From: DATIXD01 sp035518875
GTDB taxonomy: Bacteria > Pseudomonadota > Gammaproteobacteria > Methylococcales > Methylococcaceae
NCBI GenBank assembly: GCA_035518875.1
Contig: DATIXD010000401.1
Span: forward strand, 1-6,141
Direction: 5' to 3'
Length of the DNA: 6,141 nucleotides
In this document: positions 1 to 6,127 of the stretch, one piece after another
How positions within the stretch are numbered: the first letter of the stretch is position 1
How the letters are laid out: every line of letters begins with the position of its first letter
Notes under the pieces: model-generated
What the model saw: only the letters and a program-made list of their open reading frames with translations
Told to the model about the DNA's origin: nothing
The model's database searches: none
Made by a program: the position numbers and the translations under genes

Positions 1-335
1 AGAGATGAGCTTTCAACACGCGGGTCAACCGCGGCGCTCCATTCTTGCGTACCTTTTGCGCCCGCCTCGCCCCGCTTTGCTCTGATTGGGGACGACAACC
101 CGCCTCCTGCGCATCAAAGTCGAGCAATAAGTTGGCGGATAACCGAAGTTTACGCCCTTGTCGCAGGGACATCGCACTAAATGTGGTGCACACGCTGGAC
201 GTCTGCGAGCGATTTGTCACCTGGATGGACGACGTGCGCTGCGGGAAAACGCGATCCGACGGATCCTGGCAATGTAACAGCGTTGACCTCCCGCGGGGAG
301 GTAAGCGTTCTTACAGCTTCTTTGGTGATACCCGC
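1..335. other. Left-end region without a recognisable gene
   Basis: No coding region here could be supported on either strand. The long plus-strand open frame running through it continues antisense across two well-supported genes, and its translation resembles no family I know. Three short dyads lie here: a 6-1-6 palindrome at 253-265, a 7-bp stem with a 3-base loop at 286-302, and a 5-bp stem at 301-314. The last two lie just downstream of the ferredoxin gene stop on the minus strand. I see no tRNA, no rRNA and no clear promoter. Confidence 0.5.
286..302 (-). terminator. Possible 3' hairpin after the ferredoxin gene
   Basis: The arms ACCTCCC (286-292) and GGGAGGT (296-302) pair perfectly around a GCG loop, about 34 bases past the ferredoxin stop codon on the minus strand. 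A second small hairpin (GTAAG/CTTAC, 301-314) overlaps its outer edge. No U-tract follows the GC-rich stem in the minus direction, so it is not a textbook intrinsic terminator. It could be a 3' stabilising hairpin or chance. Confidence 0.3.
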
Positions 336-707
336 CTATCGATCCCTTCCTGCCGGCGCGGATGCAATCCGATAGTCATCGACCGGCACGCCGCCGATCA
401 GATGTTCCCGGATGATGCGTTCGAGAACGTCCGGCGTGCAGGAGTGATACCAAACGCCCTCGGGATAGACCACAGCCACCGGGCCTCGCGTGCAAACCTG
501 GAGGCAATTGGCCTTGGTGCGGTAGAGGCCCGTGTGGCCTTCACGCCCCAGTTCGCCAAGCCTGCGCTTGAGATAATCCCAGGCGGCCAAACCCATATCG
601 CGGTCACAACACTTGGGTTTAGTCTGATCGGCGCAGAGAAAGATGTGCCGGCGGATATTGGAGAGGCCCAGGCTTTCGGCGATGTTGCTCAGTTCGGCAT
701 CAGTCAT
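336..707 (-). CDS. Thioredoxin-fold [2Fe-2S] ferredoxin
   Basis: This 123-residue cytoplasmic protein looks like a thioredoxin-like (Shethna-type) [2Fe-2S] ferredoxin, a small one-electron carrier whose physiological partner is not evident here. Residues 20-34 contain the family start, HIFLCADQTK followed by a CC pair (C25, C33, C34). NCLQVC (C68, C72) gives the second ligand pair, and GPVAVVYPEGVWY (75-87) is the strongly conserved strand after it. The likely ligands are C25, C33 or C34, C68 and C72; C90 is extra. The last ~18 residues form a polar tail. The ATG at 707 has only a weak upstream Shine-Dalgarno match. It lies 42 bases after the FKBP gene on the same strand, so co-transcription is likely. 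The family assignment is firm; the pathway is unknown. Confidence 0.88.
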   Translation of the reverse strand: MTDAELSNIAESLGLSNIRRHIFLCADQTKPKCCDRDMGLAAWDYLKRRLGELGREGHTGLYRTKANCLQVCTRGPVAVVYPEGVWYHSCTPDVLERIIREHLIGGVPVDDYRIASAPAGRDR

Positions 708-749
708 GATCTGTTCGCAATCTGGCGCGCGCTTCGCGTACGATCCGAT

Positions 750-1211
750 TTATCGGTTAACCTTGAGCAGTTCCACATCGAACACCAAGGCCATGTTCGG
801 GCCGATGAGCCGGCCCGCGCCGCTTTCACCATAAGCCAGTTCGGAGGGGATGAAGAAACGGAATTTCGCGCCTTCTGTCATCAGCTGCACGCCCTCGGTC
901 CAACCTGGAATGACGCCGCTCAGCGGAAAGGTGACGCCTTCGCCGCTGTCGAACTCTCCGCCGGAAATGAAAGCGCCCCGGTAGTTGACGGTCACGCTGT
1001 CCTGGCCGTTCGGCCGGACGCCATTGCCTTCCTTGAGGATCTGATACTGGAGGCCACTGGCGGTGGTGACGACGCCTTCCTTCTTGGCATTTTCCGCCAG
1101 AAAGGCCGCGCCTTCCTTTTTGTTCTGCTCGGGATCGCCCGCGGAGCACGCCGCCATGGCAGCCAGGCAAAGCGCGGCCAGGACCGATCGAATCAATGAA
1201 TGCTTGATCAT
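750..1211 (-). CDS. FKBP-type peptidyl-prolyl cis-trans isomerase, probable lipoprotein
   Basis: This 153-residue exported foldase catalyses cis-trans isomerisation of Xaa-Pro bonds in envelope proteins. The start is the ATG at 1211, which gives a signal sequence (MIKHSLIRS, then a hydrophobic stretch) ending in MAAC. C22 is the likely lipidated residue, although Met at -3 is an unusual lipobox. An upstream in-frame ATG at 1298 would add 29 residues in front of the signal and is rejected. A short linker resembling the segment before the FKBP domain of FkpA/Mip runs to about residue 50; the FKBP domain follows at 52-152. The pocket residues by FKBP12 alignment are present: Y77, F87, D88, F95, V100, I101, W104, Y127 and F144. 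The Mip/FkpA dimerisation domain is absent. Upstream is the SmbP-like gene, downstream the ferredoxin gene. Confidence 0.93.
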   Translation of the reverse strand: MIKHSLIRSVLAALCLAAMAACSAGDPEQNKKEGAAFLAENAKKEGVVTTASGLQYQILKEGNGVRPNGQDSVTVNYRGAFISGGEFDSGEGVTFPLSGVIPGWTEGVQLMTEGAKFRFFIPSELAYGESGAGRLIGPNMALVFDVELLKVNR

Positions 1212-1244
1212 GGATTTCCCAAAAACGCTTTCCCTATGGAGAAT

Positions 1245-1267
1245 GAAGCGGGCACAAAGCCCGCTTC
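1245..1267 (-). terminator. 9-bp stem hairpin between the SmbP-like and FKBP genes
   Basis: The arms GAAGCGGGC (1245-1253) and GCCCGCTTC (1259-1267) pair perfectly around a 5-base loop. On the minus strand the stem is followed by ATTCTCC, a poor U-tract, and the FKBP start codon lies 33 bases further on. It may be a weak or Rho-assisted terminator of the SmbP-like transcript. Alternatively it is a structured 5' leader of the FKBP mRNA, since a candidate -10 box lies upstream of it at 1297-1302. Confidence 0.45.
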
Positions 1268-1296
1268 GGAGTCTTCCGCCGTTGAAGGCGTGTCCC

Positions 1297-1302
1297 ATTG
1301 TA
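1297..1302 (-). promoter_or_regulatory. Candidate -10 box for the FKBP gene
   Basis: On the minus strand this reads TACAAT, a 5/6 match to the sigma-70 -10 consensus. No convincing -35 hexamer lies 16-18 bases upstream. If it is used, the leader would be about 80 bases and would include the 1245-1267 hairpin. Confidence 0.25.
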
Positions 1303-1325
1303 TCACCGATCCTCCCAGCTCTCGT

Positions 1326-1694
1326 TTACTCTGACCCGCCGCCAAACTTTGGCGACCCCCGCTTGCCCATTTTGGAAATGGCTGCTTCGACCGCTTCCGT
1401 TCCCGCGGCAAGATTGCCGGCCTCGCCTTCGCGCACCGCGGTTTTCAGATTGGGGATGATTCTCTGCATGGCGATGTCACTCTTTCGCTCGATCTGATCT
1501 TTCGCCTGTTTCAGGGCAGCGTGTGCCGCCTCTACGAAGGCAGCGGCATTACCCTCCTTGCCCGCGGCAACCGCTTTCTGTGAGAGCGCGTAGAGCTCGG
1601 TGAACTCCTCGTCAATGGGGCCGCCGGCGGCATGGGCCGCGCTCAGGGAGACCAAAGCGAACAACATGGCTGCGAATAAATTGATCGGTTTCAT
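1326..1694 (-). CDS. Secreted SmbP-like helical protein of unknown function
   Basis: This 122-residue precursor has a clear Sec signal peptide (K3, hydrophobic residues 5-19, AHA near 20-22) and should be periplasmic. The mature part is Ala/Glu/Lys-rich and predicted helical. It contains two copies of a motif offset by exactly 45 residues: 41-60 and 86-105 share A, V, G, G, N, A, A, E, A, A, A at aligned positions. The AV..G..GN.AA..EA pattern recalls SmbP, the small four-helix metal-binding protein of Nitrosomonas europaea. SmbP is rich in histidine, however, while the mature chain here has only H58, so metal binding is doubtful. The tail (111-122) is Gly/Ser-rich. The start at 1694 has a good ribosome binding site, GAGGA six bases upstream (1701-1705). 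The fold is a reasonable inference; the function is unknown. Confidence 0.8.
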   Translation of the reverse strand: MKPINLFAAMLFALVSLSAAHAAGGPIDEEFTELYALSQKAVAAGKEGNAAAFVEAAHAALKQAKDQIERKSDIAMQRIIPNLKTAVREGEAGNLAAGTEAVEAAISKMGKRGSPKFGGGSE

Positions 1695-1853
1695 ACACTT
1701 TCCTCGGGCTACATACTCATCTTGCGACCAATATGTGCGATTGATGATTTATGCTTGATGGATGACGAATCACACTAAGCGCGAATGTCGGCTCGAGCGA
1801 GGTCGAAGATGCGCAAGGCTTACGCCCGCCAAAACCTACGGCCGCACTAGGAA

Positions 1854-1883
1854 TTGTCATGCTAGCAAGACCCATGGCATAAG
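1854..1883 (+). promoter_or_regulatory. Candidate promoter of the nuclease gene
   Basis: TTGTCA (1854-1859, 5/6 to the -35 consensus) and CATAAG (1878-1883, weaker -10) are separated by 18 bases, about 55 bases before the nuclease ATG. It lies in the divergent spacer 1695-1937, which must also hold the promoter of the SmbP-like gene; I could not place that one. The AT-richest part of the spacer is about 1730-1775. Confidence 0.3.
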
Positions 1884-1937
1884 TCACGCGGCGGGAAAAT
1901 CCCTCCATGAGTGCAATTTCCCGGACATGGGCCCTCT

Positions 1938-2798
1938 ATGACCCACAACTCGAAAAACTTGCTCAGTCTTCTACTTTGCTATTTGACATTGCTGACAGCC
2001 GCCGAAAACGGCTGTGCCAGCGAAGTCTACCGTTGGCGGGACGATCGCGGGCAAAGTCATTTCTCGGATCGTCCCATTGTGGGCGCGGACAGGATCGTGG
2101 TGAAAGCCATTCCGCCCTCTGCCGCCCCGGCGACGCTTGCGCGGGTGGCACACGTTTACGACGGCGACACCATCGTTTTGGAAGGCGGGGAGAAAATACG
2201 CCTGCTCGGCATCAACACGCCGGAAATCGGCGGCGGGTTTAAATCGGAGGAAGCCGGCGGTCAGGAAGCGAAAGCCTGGTTGGCAGGAAAAATCGCCGGT
2301 CGCAAGGTGCGACTGGAGCAGGATGCCACCGCCCGCGACAAATACCAGCGCCGGTTGGCCCACGTTTTCGCCGAGGACGGCGCCCACATCAATCTGGCGC
2401 TGGTCGAGCAGGGACTGGCGACAACCGACATCTATCCGCCGAACCTGAAATATGTGGACGCACTCGTCGCAGCCGAACGCCGCGCCGAGATGGCAAACCG
2501 GGGGCTATGGGCTTTGCCCGAGTACCGACCCAAACTGGTCGGATCGCTCGACGGGCAGCGTCCTTCCGGCTGGCAACGGCTGGTCGGCAGGCCTTACGCC
2601 ATTGCGGAGAGCCGATATCACCGGCGTTTGCTGTTCAGCGAGCGGTTCGAGGTGCGGATTCCGAGGGAAAATCTCGCGCTGTTTCCATCGCTGGAAAGCT
2701 ATCTTCGGGGAACGGTCGAGGCGCGCGGCTGGATCTCGCGCCGGGGCGCAACCTATTCCATCCTGGCGCGCCACCCCAGCGCCCTGTTCAAACGATAG
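1938..2798 (+). CDS. Secreted thermonuclease-family protein with DUF4124 N-terminus
   Basis: This 286-residue exported phosphodiesterase probably degrades DNA or RNA in the periplasm or outside the cell. The ATG at 1938 starts a signal peptide (hydrophobic 8-21, cleavage likely after GCA at 28); a GTG at 1911 would put nine extra residues before it. Residues 30-50 (YRWRDDRGQSHFSDRP) are a DUF4124 motif. The SNase domain spans about 68-192. By alignment to staphylococcal nuclease, D77 corresponds to D21, R88 to R35, E96 to E43 and R138 to R87, so the catalytic arginines and glutamate are kept. N93 sits at the metal ligand D40 (GINTPE instead of the D40-T41-P42-E43 form). Residues ~210-283 form a beta-rich C-terminal domain ending RHPSALFKR, plausibly OB-like. 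No strong Shine-Dalgarno is visible. It converges on ffh. Confidence 0.9.
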   Translation: MTHNSKNLLSLLLCYLTLLTAAENGCASEVYRWRDDRGQSHFSDRPIVGADRIVVKAIPPSAAPATLARVAHVYDGDTIVLEGGEKIRLLGINTPEIGGGFKSEEAGGQEAKAWLAGKIAGRKVRLEQDATARDKYQRRLAHVFAEDGAHINLALVEQGLATTDIYPPNLKYVDALVAAERRAEMANRGLWALPEYRPKLVGSLDGQRPSGWQRLVGRPYAIAESRYHRRLLFSERFEVRIPRENLALFPSLESYLRGTVEARGWISRRGATYSILARHPSALFKR

Positions 2799-2823
2799 CT
2801 CGAGAAAAGTTGACCCGATAAGA

Positions 2824-4182
2824 TCAAAACGGCATCCGCCGTCCCAGATTGCCTTTCATGCCGCGCATGAGATTGGCCAGGTTTCCCTTCTTGAATTTCT
2901 TCATCATCTTCTGCATTTGCTCGAACTGCTTGAGCATCTTATTGATTTCCTGCATGTCGGTGCCGGAACCCCGGGCGATGCGCTGCTTGCGCGAAGTGTT
3001 GATCACATCGGGGAACTGCCGCTCGTTCGGGGTCATCGAATTGATGATGGCGAGCTGCTGGAACATCTCTCTGTCATTGACTTTCTCCTTCACGTTTTGC
3101 GGCAGGCTCGCAACGCCTGGCAGCTTGTCCAGCATGGCCATGACGCCGCCCATGCTTTTGAGCTGGAGCAACTGGTCGCGGTAATCCTCCAGGTTGAAAG
3201 CCTTACCCTTGTGGATTTTCTTCGCGAGCTTCTCGGCCTTTTCCTTGTCCATTTTCCGCTCGACTTCCTCGATCAGGCTGAGCACATCGCCCATGCCTAG
3301 GATGCGGGAAGCGATACGATCGGGATGGAACAATTCCAAGGCTGCGGTCTTTTCGCCCATCCCTAAGAACTTGATCGGCTTGCCGGTAATGTGGCGGATG
3401 GACAAGGCCGCGCCGCCGCGCGCATCGCCGTCGGCCTTGGTAAGGATCACGCCGGTCAAAGGCAGCGCGTCATGGAAGGCCTTCGCGGTGTTGGCGGCGT
3501 CCTGGCCGGTCATGCTGTCGACCACGAACAGGGTTTCGATAGGTTTGACGGCGGCGTGGATGTGCTTGATCTCCGCCATCATCTCTTCATCGATGTGCAG
3601 GCGCCCTGCGGTGTCGACGATCACCACGTCGTAGTATTTCTTCTTGGCGTGATCGATGGCGTTTTGGGCGATGTCGACCGGATTCTGGGAAGGATCGCTG
3701 GGAAAGAACTCGGCCTTCACCTCGCCGGCGAGCGTCTTCAATTGCTCGATGGCGGCGGGTCGATAAATATCGGCGCTGACCACCAGGGACGATTTGCGTT
3801 CGTTTTCCCTCAGCCAGCGTGCCAGCTTGGCCACCGTGGTGGTCTTGCCCGCGCCCTGCAGGCCCGCCATCAGGATCACCGCCGGCGGTTGGCAGGCGAG
3901 GCTGAGCTTCTCATTGGCCTGACCCATGACGGCTTTGAGTTCCTCATGGACGATCTTCACCATAGCCTGGCCCGGCGTCAGGCTTTTTTCCACCTCGTGC
4001 CCGAGCGCTCTTTCCTTCACATGCTCGATGAAATCCTTCACCACCGGCAGTGCGACGTCCGCCTCCAGAAGGGCCATGCGCACCTCGCGCAGGGTATCCT
4101 GAATGTTGCTTTCGGTCAGTCGGCCCTGGCCGCGGATTTTTTTCAGGGATGCGTTTAAGCGTTCGGTTAAATTGTCAAACAT
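2824..4182 (-). CDS. ffh: Signal recognition particle protein Ffh (SRP54 GTPase)
   Basis: This 452-residue cytosolic GTPase binds 4.5S RNA and signal sequences of nascent membrane proteins and docks with FtsY at the membrane. The N domain covers about 1-88. The G domain follows with the P-loop GLQGAGKTT (107-115), ADIYRPAA (137-144), DTAGR (190-194), TKADGDARGG (248-257) and GMGE (274-277). The methionine-rich M domain occupies about 328-435 and carries the SRP RNA-binding signature RIARGSGT (401-408). Length and order are normal and nothing is broken. The ATG at 4182 has AAAGG ten bases upstream, inside a perfect palindrome. Upstream is a 230-base spacer with its own likely promoter and a repeat element, so ffh is probably transcribed separately from pip-ubiX. 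No rpsP follows within the window; instead the nuclease gene converges. Confidence 0.98.
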   Translation of the reverse strand: MFDNLTERLNASLKKIRGQGRLTESNIQDTLREVRMALLEADVALPVVKDFIEHVKERALGHEVEKSLTPGQAMVKIVHEELKAVMGQANEKLSLACQPPAVILMAGLQGAGKTTTVAKLARWLRENERKSSLVVSADIYRPAAIEQLKTLAGEVKAEFFPSDPSQNPVDIAQNAIDHAKKKYYDVVIVDTAGRLHIDEEMMAEIKHIHAAVKPIETLFVVDSMTGQDAANTAKAFHDALPLTGVILTKADGDARGGAALSIRHITGKPIKFLGMGEKTAALELFHPDRIASRILGMGDVLSLIEEVERKMDKEKAEKLAKKIHKGKAFNLEDYRDQLLQLKSMGGVMAMLDKLPGVASLPQNVKEKVNDREMFQQLAIINSMTPNERQFPDVINTSRKQRIARGSGTDMQEINKMLKQFEQMQKMMKKFKKGNLANLMRGMKGNLGRRMPF

Positions 4183-4192
4183 GTAGGTTATA

Positions 4193-4204
4193 CCTTTGCA
4201 AAGG
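4193..4204 (-). promoter_or_regulatory. 12-base palindrome over the ffh ribosome binding site
   Basis: CCTTTGCAAAGG is a perfect 12-base palindrome ending ten bases before the ffh ATG. Its proximal arm (AAAGG in the mRNA) is the only Shine-Dalgarno-like sequence there. It could fold to mask the site, or act as a protein operator, or be coincidental. No regulator can be named. Confidence 0.4.
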
Positions 4205-4252
4205 AAGTATCCGGTTAGGCATAGATAGGGCTACGCCGCGTTCAGGTTGCCG

Positions 4253-4258
4253 ATTTTA
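4253..4258 (-). promoter_or_regulatory. Candidate -10 box of ffh
   Basis: On the minus strand this reads TAAAAT, a 5/6 match to the -10 consensus, about 70 bases before the ffh start. The -35 position upstream holds only a T-run (GTTTTT), so the promoter call is tentative. The predicted leader would contain the 12-base palindrome. Confidence 0.3.
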
Positions 4259-4291
4259 CCCCGACCGGCCGAGGAAAAACGCTTTTTTTAC

Positions 4292-4418
4292 TTGTAGGGC
4301 GGGTTAGACGCGCACAAGGCGACGCATTAATTTTCAATGGCCTTTCGGCGAGTCGTAATCCGCCGTGGACCGATTCGTGGGTTACGGTGCGAAAAGAGCC
4401 ACCTAACCCACCCTACAA
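4292..4418. repeat. 127-base palindromic repeat element (MITE- or REP-like)
   Basis: The ends are inverted repeats: TTGTAGGGCGGGTTAG (4292-4307) and its complement at 4403-4418 match at 15 of 16 positions. Inside are two stem-loop halves. GGCGGGTTA (4298-4306) pairs 8/9 with 4356-4364. GTGGGTTA (4377-4384) pairs perfectly with TAACCCAC (4404-4411), extended by GGTG/CACC (4386-4389 with 4400-4403). Terminal TAGGGTGGGTTAG-type palindromes are, from recall, common as dispersed non-coding repeats in proteobacteria. There is no coding capacity and no clear target-site duplication. The right end runs into the ubiX stop codon. Its right-half hairpin directly follows ubiX in the mRNA and may protect the 3' end. 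Confidence 0.75.
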
Positions 4419-4988
4419 ACCTTCCCAGGGCTCAAAAAGCTGAGGATTTTCGATTCCGAACAGACCCAGAACCCGTCCCACGGATTCGTCGACCAGCTCC
4501 GCCAAGGTCTTGGCCCTACCGTAAAAAGCCGGCATCGGCGGAAAGATGATCCCGCCCATTTCAGTGACGGCAGCCATGTTGCGGATGTGCGCCAGATTCA
4601 GGGGCGTCTCGCGTGGCATCAATACCAGCCGCCGTCGCTCCTTCAAGGTCACGTCGGCGGCGCGGGCGATCAGATTATCGGACAAGCCATGGGCCACCGA
4701 GGCCAGGGTCTTCATGGAACAGGGCGCGACAATCATGCCGTGGGTCTTGAATGCCCCGCTGGCGATGCTGGCCGCGACATCATTCACCTCGTGGGTGACG
4801 TCGGCGAGGGCGTAAATATCCTTGCGCTTCAGCTTCAGCTCGTGCTGGAGATTGATGAAACCGGCCGCGGAGACGATCAGATGGGTCTCCCATACCCCCA
4901 GCCCGCGGAGCACTTCGAGGAGGCGTACACCGTAAACCGCTCCGGTTGCGCCGGTCATGGCGATAATCAGACGCTTGGTTTCGCTCAT
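4413..4988 (-). CDS. ubiX: Flavin prenyltransferase UbiX
   Basis: This 191-residue cytoplasmic enzyme joins a dimethylallyl group to FMN, producing prenylated FMN, the cofactor of UbiD-type decarboxylases (ubiquinone pathway). The sequence shows the FMN-binding GATGA loop (13-17), S40, the PCSMKTLASVAHGLSDNLIARAAD-type block from 89 on with C90-S91-M92, LKERRRLVLMPRETPLN (115-131) and PAFYGR with Y156. Length and C-terminus (LFEPWEGL) match E. coli UbiX. The start is the ATG at 4988, overlapping the upstream gene stop as ATGA. The longer in-frame ORF reaching back into that gene is an out-of-frame artefact. The last codon (TTG) and the TAG stop lie within the terminal inverted repeat of the neighbouring repeat element. 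No ubiD is present in the window. Confidence 0.96.
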   Translation of the reverse strand: MSETKRLIIAMTGATGAVYGVRLLEVLRGLGVWETHLIVSAAGFINLQHELKLKRKDIYALADVTHEVNDVAASIASGAFKTHGMIVAPCSMKTLASVAHGLSDNLIARAADVTLKERRRLVLMPRETPLNLAHIRNMAAVTEMGGIIFPPMPAFYGRAKTLAELVDESVGRVLGLFGIENPQLFEPWEGL

Positions 4989-5938
4989 CCGGCCAGCCGC
5001 TCGGCCATCTCGTCTGCCGCCCGCACCAGGGCGTCGATCATTTCCTCGCCGCTGGCGATATGGCCGGCATTCGGCAGGATTCGCAGTTCCGCCCTCGGCA
5101 GCTGCTGATGCAAGGCATACGCGGATTCCACCGGGCAAACCAGATCGCGCCGGCCATGAATCAAGATAATCGGAACATCGGGCAGCCGCTCGCAATCCTC
5201 CAGAATTTGGCCTTCCTCCAGAAAATAACGGTTGAAGGCGTAATGCAGTTCGAGCCGCGCCTGCTGCACCATGCGCTGGGGAACATGTTCGTCGACGGTT
5301 GCCGGGTCGAACTCATCGCCCAGGGCAACCTGCCCGCCCCACAGCGACCACGCCCTGGCGATGCGGCGTTGCGCCAGTTCGTCCTTGCCGTGCAAAAGAC
5401 CATGGATCGCCCGGACCAAATCGCCCCGTCCCGATTTCGGAATGACGCCCAACAGTTCGGCCCAGCGTTCTGGATATATCCGGTTGACCCCATCCTTGAC
5501 GTACCAATTCAGATCGCAATGGCGGGCCAGAAACGTGCCGCGCAGAACGATGCCGGAGACCCGTTCGGGATGCTGCTCTGCGTACAGAAGCGCCAGCGCC
5601 GCGCCCCAGGAGCCGCCGAACAACAGCCAGCGGTCGATTCCGAGCCGGGTACGAATCAACTCGAGGTCGGCCAAAAGATACTGGGTCGTATTGTGCGTCA
5701 ACCCGCCGTGCGGCGTCGAGCGGCCGGAGCCGCGCTGATCCGGAAGAACGATCCGGTATTTATGCGGATCGAAGAAGCAACGATGATAAGACTTGCAGCC
5801 CGAACCGGGCCCCCCGTGCAGGAACAGCACAGGCAGACCCGCTGGGTTGCCGCATTCCTCGGCATAGAGGCGGTGGCCGCCATCCACATCGAGAAAGTGG
5901 GCTGCATAAGGTTCGATAGGAGGATAAAGGTCTTTCAT
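4985..5938 (-). CDS. pip: Proline iminopeptidase (S33 family alpha/beta hydrolase)
   Basis: This 317-residue cytoplasmic serine peptidase removes N-terminal proline from peptides. The alpha/beta hydrolase markers are all present: HGGPGSGC (41-48, oxyanion-hole region), the S33 signature DQRGSGRS (67-74), the nucleophile elbow GGSWG (108-112, S110), GRRD (262-265, acid D265) and AGH (291-293, H293). A helical cap lies between about 135 and 235, including the YAFNRYF segment (233-239) typical of the family. Length fits the family (~310-330). The ATG at 5938 has no good Shine-Dalgarno. Its stop codon shares an ATGA with ubiX, so the two genes are translationally coupled and pip is the first gene of the operon. 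Their biochemical roles seem unrelated. Confidence 0.95.
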   Translation of the reverse strand: MKDLYPPIEPYAAHFLDVDGGHRLYAEECGNPAGLPVLFLHGGPGSGCKSYHRCFFDPHKYRIVLPDQRGSGRSTPHGGLTHNTTQYLLADLELIRTRLGIDRWLLFGGSWGAALALLYAEQHPERVSGIVLRGTFLARHCDLNWYVKDGVNRIYPERWAELLGVIPKSGRGDLVRAIHGLLHGKDELAQRRIARAWSLWGGQVALGDEFDPATVDEHVPQRMVQQARLELHYAFNRYFLEEGQILEDCERLPDVPIILIHGRRDLVCPVESAYALHQQLPRAELRILPNAGHIASGEEMIDALVRAADEMAERLAG

Positions 5939-6093
5939 CGACGAGCGGAGAATGTCGGACGGGCGCGCACGGTGCGCTAGATTAGCACAAGGCGAGGCGT
6001 AAATCGTGAGGGTGAGGCAAAGCCTCTAGTAGAGTCGCCCCTGATCGCTTGTCCTCCGTGGGACGCCGAAGCTAAAGGGGCAAATTGCGGGCA

Positions 6094-6127
6094 AAAAAGA
6101 AGGGGGGATCGCTCCCCCCTTCTTTTT
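6094..6127. terminator. Bidirectional intrinsic terminator
   Basis: A perfect 15-bp stem (6094-6108 with 6113-6127) surrounds the 4-base loop TCGC. The inner seven pairs include six G:C, and the outer part is A:T-rich, giving A and T tracts on both strands. It could stop transcripts from either side. All genes to its left read leftwards, starting at 5938, so it most likely ends a minus-strand gene lying beyond the right edge and insulates the pip-ubiX operon. Positions 5939-6093 hold only a weak -10-like TAATCT (minus strand, 5979-5984) and short dyads. Confidence 0.85.

Noticed and set aside
131..160. GGCGGATAACCGAAG, similar to the arm of a common dispersed palindrome
   Set aside because: No matching inverted arm was found nearby, so a repeat call is not supported.
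45..1199. 384-residue plus-strand open frame
   Set aside because: It runs antisense across the ferredoxin and FKBP genes, both strongly supported by motifs, and its translation resembles no family; GC-rich codon bias keeps the frame open.
1735..1775. Imperfect inverted repeat GTGCGATT/AATCACAC in the divergent spacer
   Set aside because: Only 7 of 8 bases match over a 25-base gap in AT-richer DNA; could easily be chance.
2452..3300. 282-residue plus-strand frame spanning the end of the nuclease and ffh genes
   Set aside because: Out of frame with the nuclease and antisense to ffh; no family resemblance.
3391..4158. 255-residue plus-strand open frame within ffh
   Set aside because: Antisense shadow of ffh; the His/Asp/Leu-rich translation is typical of the reverse complement of a GC-rich gene.
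4989..5195. N-terminal extension of ubiX
   Set aside because: The extra 69 residues are the iminopeptidase gene read in another frame; UbiX homology begins at MSETKRLIIAMTGATGA (ATG at 4988).
5060..5980. 306-residue plus-strand open frame over the iminopeptidase gene
   Set aside because: Antisense shadow of a gene with an intact catalytic triad; no recognisable domain.
5965..5984. Promoter or operator of pip (GCGCAC/GTGCGC dyad next to TAATCT)
   Set aside because: The dyad is only 6 bp and the -10-like box has no -35 partner at normal spacing; too weak to list as a feature.
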